NCBI GenBank assembly: GCA_905182575.1
Contig: CAJJCA010000012.1
Coordinates: 1 to 35,701 of the forward strand
Length of the DNA: 35,701 nt
Source: an uncultured Flavobacteriaceae bacterium
Lineage (GTDB): Bacteria; Bacteroidota; Bacteroidia; Flavobacteriales; Flavobacteriaceae
Direction: 5' to 3'
A program made the translations under genes and the position numbers. The notes under the pieces were generated by a model. It saw only the letters and a list, made by a program, of their open reading frames with translations. It had not been told where the DNA came from and searched no databases. Shown one piece after another: positions 1-12,209 of the stretch. Each line of letters begins with the position of its first letter. Within the stretch, counting starts at the first letter, position 1.

Positions 1-481
1 GTATGTTGAAAAACAGGTTTGTTCGTTATTCTGAATATGCGGATTTAACAATTGATAAAATCTTTACACCTGAAGAGTTTGAGGGTTCAAAGATCCTTTT
101 GGCTAAAAATTTCGAAACAAGTTATATAGAGAACTTAGGAAACAATCAATTTAGAATTACGCCTTACCTATTGAAACTCAATTGGCGCCAATCTATGGAA
201 TCACTACCGGAGACTTTAATGGAGATGGCAATTTGGATGTTGTTATGGGAGGTAATTTTACGGGAAGTCGCGTCAAATATGGACATTATGATGCACTTAA
301 AGGCGTGTGTCTTCTTGGAGATGGAAAAGGAAATTTTGAATTTATAGATGTTGACAAATCAGGCCTTAAAGTGAATGGAGAAATTAGAGATATTGACTCA
401 TTTGTAAATTATAAGGGAGAAAAAACATTACTGTTTTCAAGAAACAACGATGCACCACAACTTTTTAAATTGAACAAATAG
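1..481 (+). CDS. C-terminal part of an FG-GAP/VCBS repeat secreted protein (5' end outside window)
   Basis: Only the last ~160 residues are present; the start lies upstream of the window. The segment around 182-260 encodes TTGDFNGDGNLDVVMGGN, a calcium-binding FG-GAP/VCBS repeat (DxDGDGxxD type). Large proteins of this kind (ASPIC/UnbV or VCBS family) are exported in Bacteroidota and often sit beside SusC/SusD-like uptake genes; substrate unknown. The reading frame changes near base 165: one T appears to be missing, after which the text reads on as PLPIETQLAPIYGI. It ends in TAG 8 bases before the GTG chosen for the dioxygenase, suggesting co-transcription. The family call is confident from the repeat motif; the specific role is not known. 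Confidence 0.75.
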
Positions 482-488
482 CTTGATT

Positions 489-1217
489 GTGACACAGCAA
501 GAAAAATTATTTTTTACGGAAGAAGGATTTTTAGTTATTGAACCTCTGCTTACAAAGGAGGAAGTCCAATTTTATTCTGAAATTTACAATGATTTCTTAA
601 ACAATAAATTTGATGTTGCTGAATTACGCTCTGACCTTTCTGGAGCAAATGATCAATCCACAGAATTAATTACCCAGATAATGTTGCCTTCAAAAGTATA
701 TCCCAATCTTTTGAACCAGCCGATGCATAAAAAAGCTTCGGAAATCGCCAAATTCTTAATGGGTGATGATATGGTATTAGACTTTGATATGCTAATCAAT
801 AAGCCTCCCAATTCAAACAAAAGAAACCCCTTGGCATCAAGATGCGGCTTATTGGATTGATTTGCCTGATAAAGAGCACTAAGTCTTTGGTTTGCAATTG
901 ATGAATCGACCTTAAACAATGGTTGTATGTGGTACACTCCAAAGTCTCATCTACAGCCTTTAAAAAAACATTTCCAAGCTGTTGGTGGGGGCCCACTTCA
1001 ATCTAAAGGAATAGAACAGGAAAGTGTTGCGGCTCCACTTCAACCAGGTTCCTGTGTGATTCATCAAGGGCTCACATTGCACTATAGCCGAGGAAATACT
1101 ACTAACCAAAACCGCAGGGCTTTTATTCTCAATTTTAGGCCTAAAAAAATGGTTGAACTCGAAAGAGCCCAAGGATTTGATCATTCTGGTAAAAGAAAAG
1201 TTAGGACAGAGGATTAG
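489..1217 (+). CDS. Phytanoyl-CoA dioxygenase (PhyH) family Fe(II)/2-oxoglutarate oxygenase
   Basis: About 242 residues. The iron-binding facial triad is visible: HQD in TPWHQDAAYW near the middle (from base 832), and the distal His in LHYSRGN near 1078, followed by an Arg-containing segment (NRRAFILNFRP) expected to bind 2-oxoglutarate. This family hydroxylates small molecules; the substrate cannot be read from sequence. The frame shifts twice and then recovers: an extra A in the A-run near 820 and a missing base near 873, restoring the original frame, so the protein is probably intact in the organism. GTG at 489 gives MTQQEKLFFTEEGFLVI; TTG at 483 is an alternative. It follows the FG-GAP gene closely and may belong to its nutrient-uptake locus. 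Confidence 0.8.
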
Positions 1218-1371
1218 CCAAACCATAACATGGATTCATCATCAGTCTTAAATTATTTTTCTTTAAGGGCATAATTTAAAAGGCTAAATACAACTTCCTT
1301 AAAAAATTAGAATAGATTCCTTAATTAACTGCTTTTTTAAAAGAGGATGAAATAAAACCATACTGATTTCT

Positions 1372-1379
1372 TACTTTTG
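1372..1379 (+). promoter_or_regulatory. Candidate Bacteroidota -7 promoter element for maeB
   Basis: TACTTTTG matches TAnnTTTG and lies 16 bases before the maeB ATG. No convincing -33 TTG is at the usual distance. The 178-base gap 1218-1395 contains nothing else that I can support. Confidence 0.35.
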
Positions 1380-1395
1380 ATTTAACTACCCGAAG

Positions 1396-3684
1396 ATGAC
1401 AAAAAGCAAGCTAAGAAGAGAAGCATTGGTTTATCATGCGAAACCCAAGCCTGGGAAAACAGAGGTTATTCCTACAAAAAACTATAGAACTCAAAGAGAC
1501 TTGGCATTGGCTTATTCTCCTGGAGTGGCCATTCCTTGCTTAGAAATAGAGGAAAATACAGACAACGTCTATAAATACACCAACAAAGGAAACTTAGTTG
1601 CAGTGATCACAAACGGAACTGCGGTTTTAGGATTGGGAGATATTGGTCCAGAAGCCTCAAAACCGGTGATGGAAGGAAAGGCGCTTCTTTTTAAAATATT
1701 TGCAGACATTGACGTCTTTGACATTGAGATCAATGAAAAAGATCCAGATAAATTTATTGAAATTGTAAAGGGAATCGCCCCCACATTTGGTGGGATTAAC
1801 TTGGAGGACATTAAAGCTCCTGAGGCCTTTAAAATTGAAAACACCTTAAAAGAAGAGCTTGATATCCCGATCATGCATGATGATCAGCATGGAACCGCCA
1901 TCATCTCGTGCGCTGCGCTGATCAACGCATTAGAGCTTTCAAATAAGAAAATAGAAGAGGTTAAAATTGTTATTTCTGGTGCAGGAGCGGCAGCCATTTC
2001 CTGTACAAGACTCTACATGGCATTTGGCGCTCAACGCGAAAATATTGTCATGCTAGACAGCAAAGGTGTCATAACAAAAACGCGAGAAAACCTAACCACT
2101 CAAAAGGCAGAGTTTGCAACTGACAGAGCAATAGAAACCTCTAGATCAAGCGATGAAAGGGGCAGATGTATTCATAGGATTGTCTAAATCTGATATTGTT
2201 TCTCCCAAGATGCTTTTGACAATGGCTAAAAATCCAATTGTTTTTGCAATGGCTAATCCTGATCCTGAAATTGGATATGATATAGCTTGTAAAACAAGGG
2301 AGGATATTATTATGGCTACTGGGCGTTCTGATAATCCCAATCAGGTAAATAATGTTCTCGGATTTCCATTTATTTTTAGAGGCGCTTTGGATGTAAAAGC
2401 CTCAAAAATAAACGAACCCATGAAAATGGCGGCAGTTAAAGCCTTGGCAGAACTTGCAAAACAACCCGTTCCCGAACAGGTAAATATTGCCTATGAAGAA
2501 ACAAAACTCAATTTCGGAAAAGAATACATCATACCCAAACCCTTTGACCCTAGATTAATCGTCGAGGTTCCAATGGCGGTTGCAAAAGCTGCAATGGAAT
2601 CAGGAGTTGCCAGGGAGCCCATTGAAGATTGGGACTCATACAAAATAGAATTAGAAGAGCGTTTGGGAAGCAATCAAAAAATTGTCCGAATGATTCACGA
2701 TCGTGCCAAGTCTGCCCCAAAACGAATTGTCTTCGCTGAGGCCGATCAATTAGACGTTTTAAAGGCCGCTCAAATCATACATGAAGAAGGAATTGGAATC
2801 CCAATTTTATTAGGAAAGAAAGAAATCATTTCTGATTTGATGCAATCTATTGATTTTGATGCTTCAATAACAATCATTGATCCCAAAACGGAAGAATAGG
2901 ATGAAAGTCGTGAAAAATATGCCAACTCATTTTGGGAAACTCAAAAAAGAAAAGGAAAAACTTTGTATGAGAGTCGCAGCCTGATGAGAGAAAGAAATTA
3001 TTACGCGGCCATGATGGTTAGAAATGGAGATGCTGATGCGATGTTGTCTGGTTTCTCAAGAAAATATCCGGCGGTTGTTAAACCGATTCTCGAAGTGATG
3101 GGCAAAGCCAAGGGCGTTGACCGCGTTGCGGCCACCAACTTGATGCTCACCAAAAGAGGCATGCTTTTTCTTTCAGACACTTCTATTAATGTAGATCCTA
3201 CTGCCAAAGAACTGGCTAAAATTGCTCAGATGACTTCTGAAACTGTTAAAATGTTTGGCAGTTAAACCGGTGATAGGCGATGCTTTCTTTTAATAATTTC
3301 GGTTCTTCTTCTTTTCCACAGGCAAGAAAAGTATCTGATGCTGTTGCTTTCTTACACAGGTTTTATCCTGATTTGCTAGTGGATGGACCCATTCAATCTG
3401 ATTTTGCTTTGAACAGTGAAATGCTTAACGAGCGTTTTCCTTTTTCAGTCCTAAATAAAGAAAAAGTGAATACCTTAATATTCCCCAATCTTGATGCTGC
3501 GAATATTACTTATAAATTGATGAAAGAATTGGATAAATCACTTTCAATTGGACCGATTTTGATGGGATTAAAGTATCCTGCGCACATTCTACAATTGGGT
3601 GCTTCCGTTGAAGAAATCGTTAATATGGCTGCCATAGCGTCGATTAATGCTCAAGAAAAACAAAAACAAAAAAGTTCAAAATGA
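1396..3684 (+). CDS. maeB: NADP-dependent malic enzyme, MaeB type with C-terminal phosphotransacetylase-like domain
   Basis: Converts malate to pyruvate and CO2 with reduction of NADP, in the cytoplasm. About 761 residues when reading across the breaks, the usual size of the two-domain MaeB. The malic domain shows [10 protein letters not shown] and EGKALLFK; the nucleotide-binding domain has [12 protein letters not shown] (~1972); the C-terminal third resembles phosphotransacetylase ([20 protein letters not shown] onward), thought to act in regulation. As assembled it is interrupted by an extra base near 2140, an in-frame TAG at 2897-2899, and extra bases near 3260 and 3274. Conservation is continuous around all of them, so they look like sequence errors. 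The stop overlaps the ruvA start as ATGA, indicating translational coupling. Confidence 0.93.
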
Positions 3685-4262
3685 TTACACAAATAAGAGG
3701 ACGAGTTGTTGAAAAATCACCAACCAATGTGGTGGTTGATTGTAACGGAATAGGCTACGAGGTGAATATATCACTCTATACTTTTTCACAGCTCACGGAC
3801 GATGAGAACATTCAACTTTATACCCACCTACAGGTCAAAGAGGACTCCCATACTTTATTTGGATTTCGAACGACCCTAGAACGAGCCGTTTTTAGACTTC
3901 TAATTTCCGTCTCAGGGATTGGAACCAGCACAGCACGAACCATGCTTTCTTCTCTTCAACCTGCTGAAATTCAGCAAGCTATTGTTAATGAAGATGTTGC
4001 AAAAATACAAGGTGTGAAGGGGATTGGGTTAAAAACTGCCCAGCGAGTAATTATTGACCTTAAAGACAAAATCGTATCTCTTTACGGAATTGATGAAATT
4101 CCGGGCATTAAAAGCAATACAATCAAAGATGAAGCGTTATCAGCATTAGAGGTTCTTGGTTATACGAGAAAAGCCTCTGGAAAAGTAGTTGACAACATCA
4201 TTCAAAGTGCACCTGAAAGCTCTGTCGAAGAACTGATAAAAGCCGCTCTGAATAAACTTTAA
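3681..4262 (+). CDS. ruvA: Holliday junction branch migration protein RuvA
   Basis: Intact, 193 residues. RuvA tetramers bind four-way DNA junctions and load the RuvB motor during recombination repair. The N-terminal OB fold (residues 1-62) begins [14 protein letters not shown]. Two helix-hairpin-helix motifs follow: SVSGIGTSTA (77-86) and VKGIGLKTAQ (112-121), which contact the DNA backbone. The C-terminal ~45 residues form the RuvB-contact domain (from EALSALEVLGY). The start overlaps the maeB stop by four bases and sprA begins just after its stop. From memory, maeB-ruvA-sprA order is conserved in flavobacteria. Confidence 0.97.
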   Translation: MITQIRGRVVEKSPTNVVVDCNGIGYEVNISLYTFSQLTDDENIQLYTHLQVKEDSHTLFGFRTTLERAVFRLLISVSGIGTSTARTMLSSLQPAEIQQAIVNEDVAKIQGVKGIGLKTAQRVIIDLKDKIVSLYGIDEIPGIKSNTIKDEALSALEVLGYTRKASGKVVDNIIQSAPESSVEELIKAALNKL

Positions 4263-4268
4263 AGCCTT

Positions 4269-7200
4269 TTGATTGCCCTTAAAAAGAATTATTTTTTAAA
4301 AAAATTCTGTTTTATTTCCCTTCTTGTTATTGCATTACTATTGGATTTTCTCAGGAAAAGGAGTCAGGCTATGAATTTGGTAAAATTGGGCTTTCAAAAT
4401 CTATCAGCATTAGTTCTAAATATACTTTCAATCCCGTTTCTGGCATGTACATGTTTTCAGAAACGATTGATGGATACCCCATAAATGCTCCGATGGTGAT
4501 GACCCCTAAAGAATTTGAAGCTTTGGTCTTGTCAGAGCAAATGAAAGAATATTTCCATAATAAGATTGATGCCCTTGCGGGAAATTCAGAAAATCTAAAA
4601 GAGTCTCAAAAGAATTTGTTGCCAGAAGTTTATGTGAACAATAATTTTTTTCAATCTATTTTTGGAAGTAATGTCATTGACATCGATCCCCAGGGTTCTG
4701 TTGGTATTGATTTAGGAGTACGTTATCAGAAAAATGATAATCCTGCTGCATCGCCAAGAAATCGAAGTAGTTTCGGTTTTGATTTTGATCAAAGAATTAG
4801 TTTGAGCCTACTGGGAAAAGTGGGAGAACGACTTCAGATAACCGCCAACTATGATACAGAATCTACTTTTGATTTTCAAAACTTGGTTAAAATTGAATTT
4901 AACCCCCCTAAACTGGAGGATATTGCTAATATTATACCTAAAAAACTAGCTTCAAAATATAAAGGGGCCAGTGAATACCTTAATTCAGCTGCACAAAAAG
5001 TAGCACAAGCACAGCAAAAAATAGGGGATTATAAAAGCACCTATGACGATGCCCGACAAAAAATCCTTAATTTAAAAAACAAATCTAAGAACCTTTCTTC
5101 CTCCGATTTCTCAGGAGTTGGGAACAACGTTTCTAGTTATTTAAATGGTCAAGTCACCGAAGATGCCATTTTGCAAAACATAAATATTGGGAACATTAGC
5201 ATGCCCCTTAACAGTAGCCTTATTCAAGGGGCACAAAGTCTTTTTGGAGTTCGTGCAGATTTGAAATTCGGAAAAACATTAATTACAGGGGTGTTTTCCG
5301 AACAAAGATCTCAGTCTCAAAACATTGTCGCTCAGGGGGGGGGTACAGTTCAGGAATTTGACATTTTTGCGTTAGATTACGAAGAAGATCGCCATTATTT
5401 TTTGGCCCATTATTTTAGAGATCAATATGACAATGCCTTAAAAACTTATCCTTACATAAACTCTAGTGTAAATATTACCCGAATTGAGGTTTGGGTTACC
5501 AACCGTGGTTCCAGAACACAAAACATAAGAAATATTGTTGGGTTTCAAGATCTAGGAGAAAGCAACCCTGAAAGAACCACTTTAGATAAACGGATTACTA
5601 ATTTCTTTAGTGGTAGTAACCTTCTTTCCCCTCCTTCAAATGAGAGCAATCGATTGAATCCTAAGTCCATTGGTCAGGGAGGTATTTTAGGAAGTTCCGT
5701 TCGGGACATTGCTTCTGTGAGTAATTCTTTTGGGGCAAATAGTACTGTTATTAAAGAAGGTTTTGATTATGCTGTTTTGGAAAGCGCAAGAAAACTTAAC
5801 ACATCAGAATACAAGTTGCATCCTCAACTGGGTTATATTTCTTTAAATCAGCGTTTGAGTAACGATGAGGTGCTTGCGGTGGCTTATCAATACACCGTTA
5901 GAGGAAAGCTTTACCAAGTTGGGGAATTTGCCACGGGAAGCGTTGAAGGAACCACAACAACTCAAAACACTGCCAACCAAACCAAAGTGGTGAATAATAA
6001 TAGCTTGGTGGTTAAATTAATAAAAAGTAACATCACCGATGTCAGACAACCCGTTTGGGATTTAATGATGAAAAACATATATCATACAGGTGCATACCAA
6101 ATGTCTGAAGAGAATTTTAGGTTAAATATTCTTTATACAGATCCTTCTCCAATCAATTATATTCAACCGATTGACAAAGGGATTTGGCCTGAGGCGTTAG
6201 AGAATCAAATTCTATTGAATACGTTTAATTTAGATAAGATAAATTTCTATCAAGATCCACTTCCTGAGGGAGATGGTTTTTTTGATTATTTACCAGGGAT
6301 AACCATAGAGCCTCAATTCGGTAGAATAATTTTCCCCAACGTAGAACCCTTTGGAGAATACCTCTTCGAGTTGTTAGACAACCCAAGTTCGCAGCAAGAA
6401 GATTATAATAGCCCTCAAACATTTAATGCAAATCAAAAAAAATATGTGTTTCAAGAAATGTACAGCCAAACAAAAGCAGGTGCATTTGAAACCAGTGAGA
6501 AAAATAAATTTCAACTTAAAGGCCGCTATAAGTCTGAGGGCGGAGATGGAATTCCCATTGGGGCTTTTAACGTGCCTCGAGGTTCCGTTAAAGTAACTGC
6601 AGGAGGAAGGGTGCTGGCAGAAGGAATAGATTATACGGTTAACTATGCCATTGGACGTGTTAAAATTATAGACCCATCATTACAAGCTTCAAATGTGCCA
6701 ATAAACATTTCGGTGGAAAACAACTCTTTTTTTAACCAACAAAACAAAAGGTTTTCCGGGGTGAATATTACCCATCAATTCAATGAAAAATTTGTCTTAG
6801 GAGGAACATTATTAAACCTTAGTGAGAATCCAATAACTCAAAAGGCTAATTATGGCACCGAGCCAGTTAACAATACCATGATTGGTTTAAACACTAATTT
6901 TTCTACTGAAATACCATTTTTTACCCGCCTAGTAAATAAAATACCAACCATTTCAACCGATGTTCCTTCGCTAATCTCCTTTAGGGGAGAAGTGGCCAGA
7001 CTGATTGCTGGAAAACCGAAAAGAACCGAATTGGGAGGAGAAGCAAATGTTTATATCGATGATTTTGAGGGAGCTCAAACAAATATTGACATTAAAGGGT
7101 ATTCGGCTTGGAACCTTTCCAGCGTCCCCTTTAAGAATTTCAAAGGATCAAATCTTAATAATGGTGATATAGCTTCGGGCTTTGGTAGAGCGAAGTTGTC

Positions 7201-10200
7201 TTGGTATTCAATTGATCCAGTTTTTTATGCTGGAGGAAGACCTTCAGCTGAAGATAATGATGATATTTCATTAAATACCACTCGAAGAATTTTTATTAAA
7301 GAAATATTTCCAGAACAAGATTTGGTCCAGGGAACCACTTCTGTTCAGACAACACTCGACCTAGCATATTATCCTGAAGAAAAAGGGCCTTACAATAATG
7401 AAAAAGAGGAAGATTTTGATAATAATGTTTCTGAGAATTGGTCAGGAATAATGCGCCCCATAAGTTCAACTAATTTTGAAAAATCGAATGTTGAGTTCAT
7501 TCAATTTTGGTTACTAGACACTTTTTCAGAAATGAAAACAACTGAGGAGGACTTGGGAGATCTTTATTTTCATTTGGGAAATATTTCAGAAGATGTCCTT
7601 AAGGATGGACGCAAGCAATTTGAAAACGGTTTGCCCGGTCAGAGTTCTGAAAACTTAGTTCATGAAACTGCATGGGGAAAGGTACCCTCAACCCAGTCCT
7701 TGATTTATGCATTTAATACGGTTACTGAAGATCGTGAAATTCAAGATCTTGGTTTTGATGGACTCACTGATGCCGAAGAAAAACTTATCTATACAGAGGG
7801 TCCTGATAATGACCCTGCTGGAGACAACTACAAATATTTTGTTGAAGCTGATGGAGGGGTATTGGATCGTTACAAAAATTATAATGGTTCTCAAGGGAAT
7901 TCCCCTATTGCGTTTTCTAATACCAGCCGAGGGAATACCACCGAGCCCGACACTGAAGACATCAATAGAGACCAAAGCATGAACACCATTGATAGTTATT
8001 TTGAATATCGCATTCCGATTTCGAAATCAATGGGGGTCGGAAATCATCCCTTTATTAGCGATGTCAGGGAGAATGTAAAAGTAACTGCGCCCAATGGTGA
8101 TGAAATCAATACCCGTTGGATTCAGTTTAAAGTTCCAATACAGAAAGGCTATTATGAAGGAACGCACTACGACGAGTATTTCGATGCCATCAATGCCATT
8201 GAAGACCTGCGTTCTGTTCGCTTCATGAGAATGGTTTTAAACGGCTTTTCGGAAAAGGTGGTTTTAAGGTTTGGGACACTCGATTTGGTTCGTGGAGACT
8301 GGAGAAGATACAATAAGGATTTAAATGAAAATATTGCAAAAAATGCAATACAACGGTTGATATTAGTACAGTTAATATATTAGAAAATGAAAATAGAATT
8401 CCGATAAATTACATACTTCCTCCAGGGATTGAAAGAGAACAAATCAATAGCAATAACAATGTGATTAGGAAAAATGAACAGTCATTATCGATTAAAGTTT
8501 GTGATTTACAACCCCAAGATTCTCGAGCAGTATTTAAAAACATTCAGCTTGACATTAGACAATATAAAAACTTAAAGATGTTTATTCATGCGGAGTCAAT
8601 TTCAGGGCAACAACCATTGCCAGGTTCGGGAACATCAGAAGAATATGACAAGCGCATGGTGGCCTTTATTCGTTTGGGAACAGATTTTAAGGACAACTAT
8701 TATCAGATTGAGGTTCCATTAAAACCAACTGAATTCATGGAAAATACTTCTAATAAATTATCAGCAGATGCGGTTTGGAATCCAGAGTCAAATTCAATCG
8801 AAGTTCCAATTTCATTACTTTCTAAGCTTAAGTCAGCCGCAATAAATAGAGGTACTTTGGGAGGTGTTTCCTATTTTGATGAAGACATGAACCCCATAGA
8901 AGAGTTTTCTCTGATAAGTAGTTTGGCTGGATTTAAAAAGTATAAATATTCAGTTAAAGGGAATCCATCATTAGGCGCAATAAAAACATTAATGATAGGG
9001 GTTAAAAACCCATCTACTCAGCTTGGAGATGATCTTTGTGGTGAAGTTTGGTTTAACGAATTGCGGATTGCAGGAATTGACTCTAAAGGCGGCTGGGCAG
9101 CTATTGGAGCATTGGATGCCAACTTTGCAGACTTTGCCAGTTTTGCGGCAACTGGAAAATATTCTTCGGTTGGATTTGGTTCAATTGATCAAACTCCCAA
9201 TCAAAGTAATCGTGAAGAATTGAAACAATACGATTTGGTTTCTAGTGTCAATTTAGGTCAGCTTTTACCGCAAAAATGGGGCATTCAAGTTCCACTGAAT
9301 CTGAATTTAGGAGAAACTTTTATTACTCCCGAATACGACCCCTTTTATCAAGACGTCTTATTGGAAGAACGATTGAGTTCCTCCAGTAGAGCTTCTCAAA
9401 AAGATTCAATTAAAAATCAAGCGATTGATTACACCCGAAGAAGAAGCATTAGTTTGATTGGCGTAAGAAAAATTAGCACAGGTGACAAGCCTCTTAAATT
9501 TTACAGTCCCGAAAACATAGATTTATCTTATGCTTATAATGAGATGATGCATCACGATTATGAAATTGAAAGTCAAACCGACCTAAACCTTCAGATGGGG
9601 GCCAACTATGGCTACTCTTTCAAGCCTTTTGAGATCAATCCATTCAAAAAAACCAAAGCTTTTAATCGGAAAAAATATTGGGAATGGCTCAAACAACTAA
9701 ACTTTAATTTGCTCCCATTCAGTCTCGAAATCAATTCAAAATTTAATAGAAATTTTACCAATCAAAAATTTCGTCAGGTTTATATCGAAGGGGTCGATAA
9801 TTCAGCTCAAATCCCTTTTCCTGATCTTCAACTCCGAAATTATTTATTTGATTGGTCGTATACCATTAATCATAATTTGACGCGTTCCTTGCGTTTTACA
9901 TTTACCGCTACGAATAATAATATTGTTAGAAATTTTTTAGAAACTGACGCTGAAGGCAAAACAGATGTAAATAAAAGTTTAGACATCTGGGATGGGATTT
10001 GGGATACGGGTCAGAGTGATCGTCATTTTCAGACACTTTCCTTAAATTATAAAATCCCACTGCGATACATCCCGTTCCTAAACTTCATTGATGCAAATTA
10101 TAACTATACGGGTGACTTTAGCTGGCAGCGTGGATCAAACGCGTTGTTTGCAGTTCAGAGTGACGATGGACAGTTTTTAGGACAAATCAACACCATCCAA

Positions 10201-11692
10201 AACGCAAACACTAAAACACTTACTGGCGTCATTAATTTTGAAAAGTTTTATAGAATGCTTGGTTTGAATAAGAAAAAATCAGCGTTTGATAAAACCTTGG
10301 ATAAAAATTTAAAAGATAAAAAGGACAGTAAGAAAAAGCCAAAAAAAGGGGTTCAGATGATTGGCGATATACTTTCATCTATCAAAAGACTTCAGGCAAA
10401 CTATTCAGAAAACAACGGGAAAGTACTGCCAGGATACCTCCCCAACATCGGCTTTATTGGGACAATAGACCCTACGCTTGGATTTACGTTTGGAAGTCAG
10501 GCTGATATTCGTTATGAGATAGCCAAGAGAGGATGGCTAACCTCTTTCCCAAATTTTTCACAACCATTCATTCAGGTGCATAATAACAAATTGAACATTT
10601 CGGCACAAATTAATCCATTAAAAGACTTGACCATTGATTTGAATGCTGAGCGGACTTTTTCCCAAAATATTTCAGAAAACTATAGTGTTGAAAATCAAGA
10701 ATACATTGCTTTAAATACAACTGAATATGGCAATTTTGGAATTTCTACGCTGATGATAAAAACTGCGTTTAATGATGGTGGGGGAGGTGCCTTTAGTTCA
10801 AGTTTTGAAAAATTCAGATCTAACCGATTGATCGTTGCGAGAAGGCTGGCTGAAAACTACAATCTTTCTCCAACTGATGTTGATCAAGAAGGCTATCCAA
10901 ATGGATTTAATAGAAACCATCAATCTGTCCTGATTACTTCATTTTTATCAGCTTATACGGGGACTTCTCCAGAAAATATTTCGCTAGATCCTGTTCAGAA
11001 AACACCATTGCCAAATTGGAATATTAAATACACTGGACTGACTAAAATAAAGTCATTGGGTAAGATTTTCAATCGTTTTTCTATTGCGCACGGCTACCGC
11101 TCCTAGCTACACTATCACTAACTTTCAAACCAATTTGGAGTACGATCCCGTTCAGCCATTAACCAAAGATCAATTAGGAAATTTTATATCCCCAAAATTT
11201 TATTCAAATATCAATTTGGTGGAACAGTTTAATCCTCTTATTCGTTTGGATGTCGAATTTAAAAATTCAATAAAGATATTGGCAGAGTTGAAAAAAGATC
11301 GCGCGCTTTCTTTGAGTCTTGACAATAGCTTGCTGACGGAATCAAGTGGTGATGAGTTCATAATGGGAATGGGTTATCGGGTTAAGGATTTAAGGATTCG
11401 AACCAATGTCGGTGGGAGACGAGTTACCCTAAGTGGAGATTTAAACCTAAAGGCTGATTTTTCTTACAGGGAAAATAAAACTATACTCAGAAATTTAGAA
11501 TATGACAACAATCAGGTTACGGCCGGACAGACCCTAATGTCCATTAAGTTTACTGCGGATTATGCCCTCTCAAAAAACTTAACGAGTTTGTTTTTTTACG
11601 ATCATAGTTTTTCTGAATTTGCAATTTCTACTGCATTTCCCCAAACCTCAATTCGTTCGGGAATTACCATTCGATATAATTTTGGAAACTAA
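4269..11692 (+). CDS. sprA: SprA (SOV), type IX secretion system outer-membrane translocon
   Basis: About 2474 residues reading across three breaks, typical for SprA, the giant 36-strand beta-barrel that forms the T9SS export channel and is needed for gliding in flavobacteria. A signal peptide is readable at the start (MIALKKNYFLKKFCFISLLV...), followed by SprA-typical text such as GSVGIDLGVRYQKND and HYFLAHYFRDQYDNALKTYP; it ends in a beta-strand with C-terminal aromatic, SGITIRYNFGN. TTG at 4269 is the best start seen. Breaks: a missing base near 4346, a missing A near 8346, and an extra T near 11104. A nine-G tract at 5335-5343 encodes part of AQGGGTVQEF. The PorG-like gene at 31635 belongs to the same machine. 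Confidence 0.95.
5335..5343 (+). repeat. Nine-G homopolymer inside sprA
   Basis: Nine consecutive G bases read in frame as the end of CAG, then GGG GGG GGT. It is the longest G run I noticed in an AT-rich window and falls around residue 356 of about 2474, so a one-base slip would truncate the protein early. Confidence 0.9.
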
Positions 11693-11730
11693 CGGCTAAA
11701 TTCATTCCTTTGTTTCCTAAATAATAAAAA

Positions 11731-12117
11731 ATGAAAATTCCTTCTGATTTAAAATACAGTAAAGACCACGAATGGATCAAAGTTGATGGAGATACAGCAA
11801 TTATTGGGATCACAGACTTTGCACAACGCGAGTTGGGAGACATTGTCTATGTTGAGGTCGAAAGCGTAGGAGAGGAGCTTGAGGAGCAGAGCGTTTTTGG
11901 AACGGTAGAGGCTGTAAAAACCGTTTCGGATCTCTTTATGCCATTAAATGGTGAGGTGCTTGAATTTAACACGGCACTAGAAGATATGCCAGAGGCGGTA
12001 AATGAAGATCCATATAAATCAGGATGGATGATTAAAATTAGAATTCAAAACCCAGACCAGTTAAACGAATTATTAGACGCAGATCAATATAAATCATTAA
12101 TTGAAGCTATAAATTAA
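11731..12117 (+). CDS. gcvH: Glycine cleavage system H protein
   Basis: Intact, 128 residues. Carries the lipoyl arm that shuttles the aminomethyl group from glycine between the P, T and L proteins of the glycine cleavage complex. The lipoylation motif is [12 protein letters not shown] with the modified lysine at position 63; the N-terminus [10 protein letters not shown] and the C-terminal [10 protein letters not shown] are classic. It starts 38 bases after sprA. The other gcv genes are not here, which is common in Bacteroidota, where gcvH is often separate. Confidence 0.97.
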   Translation: MKIPSDLKYSKDHEWIKVDGDTAIIGITDFAQRELGDIVYVEVESVGEELEEQSVFGTVEAVKTVSDLFMPLNGEVLEFNTALEDMPEAVNEDPYKSGWMIKIRIQNPDQLNELLDADQYKSLIEAIN

Positions 12118-12158
12118 ATGAATTATTAAAAAAATTGAGTTCGAATCACAAAAAGAAC

Positions 12159-12188
12159 TTGTTTGTAATTGATTTTTTTTTAGCTTAG
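12159..12188 (+). promoter_or_regulatory. Candidate promoter of the tonB-like gene
   Basis: TTG at 12159-12161 and TAGCTTAG at 12181-12188, one mismatch from TAnnTTTG, are separated by 19 bases, in the range for the primary Bacteroidota sigma factor. The spacer contains nine consecutive T bases (12173-12181, the last being the first base of the -7 element). The element ends 21 bases before the ATG at 12210. Confidence 0.45.
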
Positions 12189-12209
12189 CATACTAAATTC
12201 ACAACGACA

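Noticed and set aside
7688-7982. Opposed 90-codon open frames inside sprA.
   Set aside because: They lie wholly within conserved sprA coding sequence and show no independent features.
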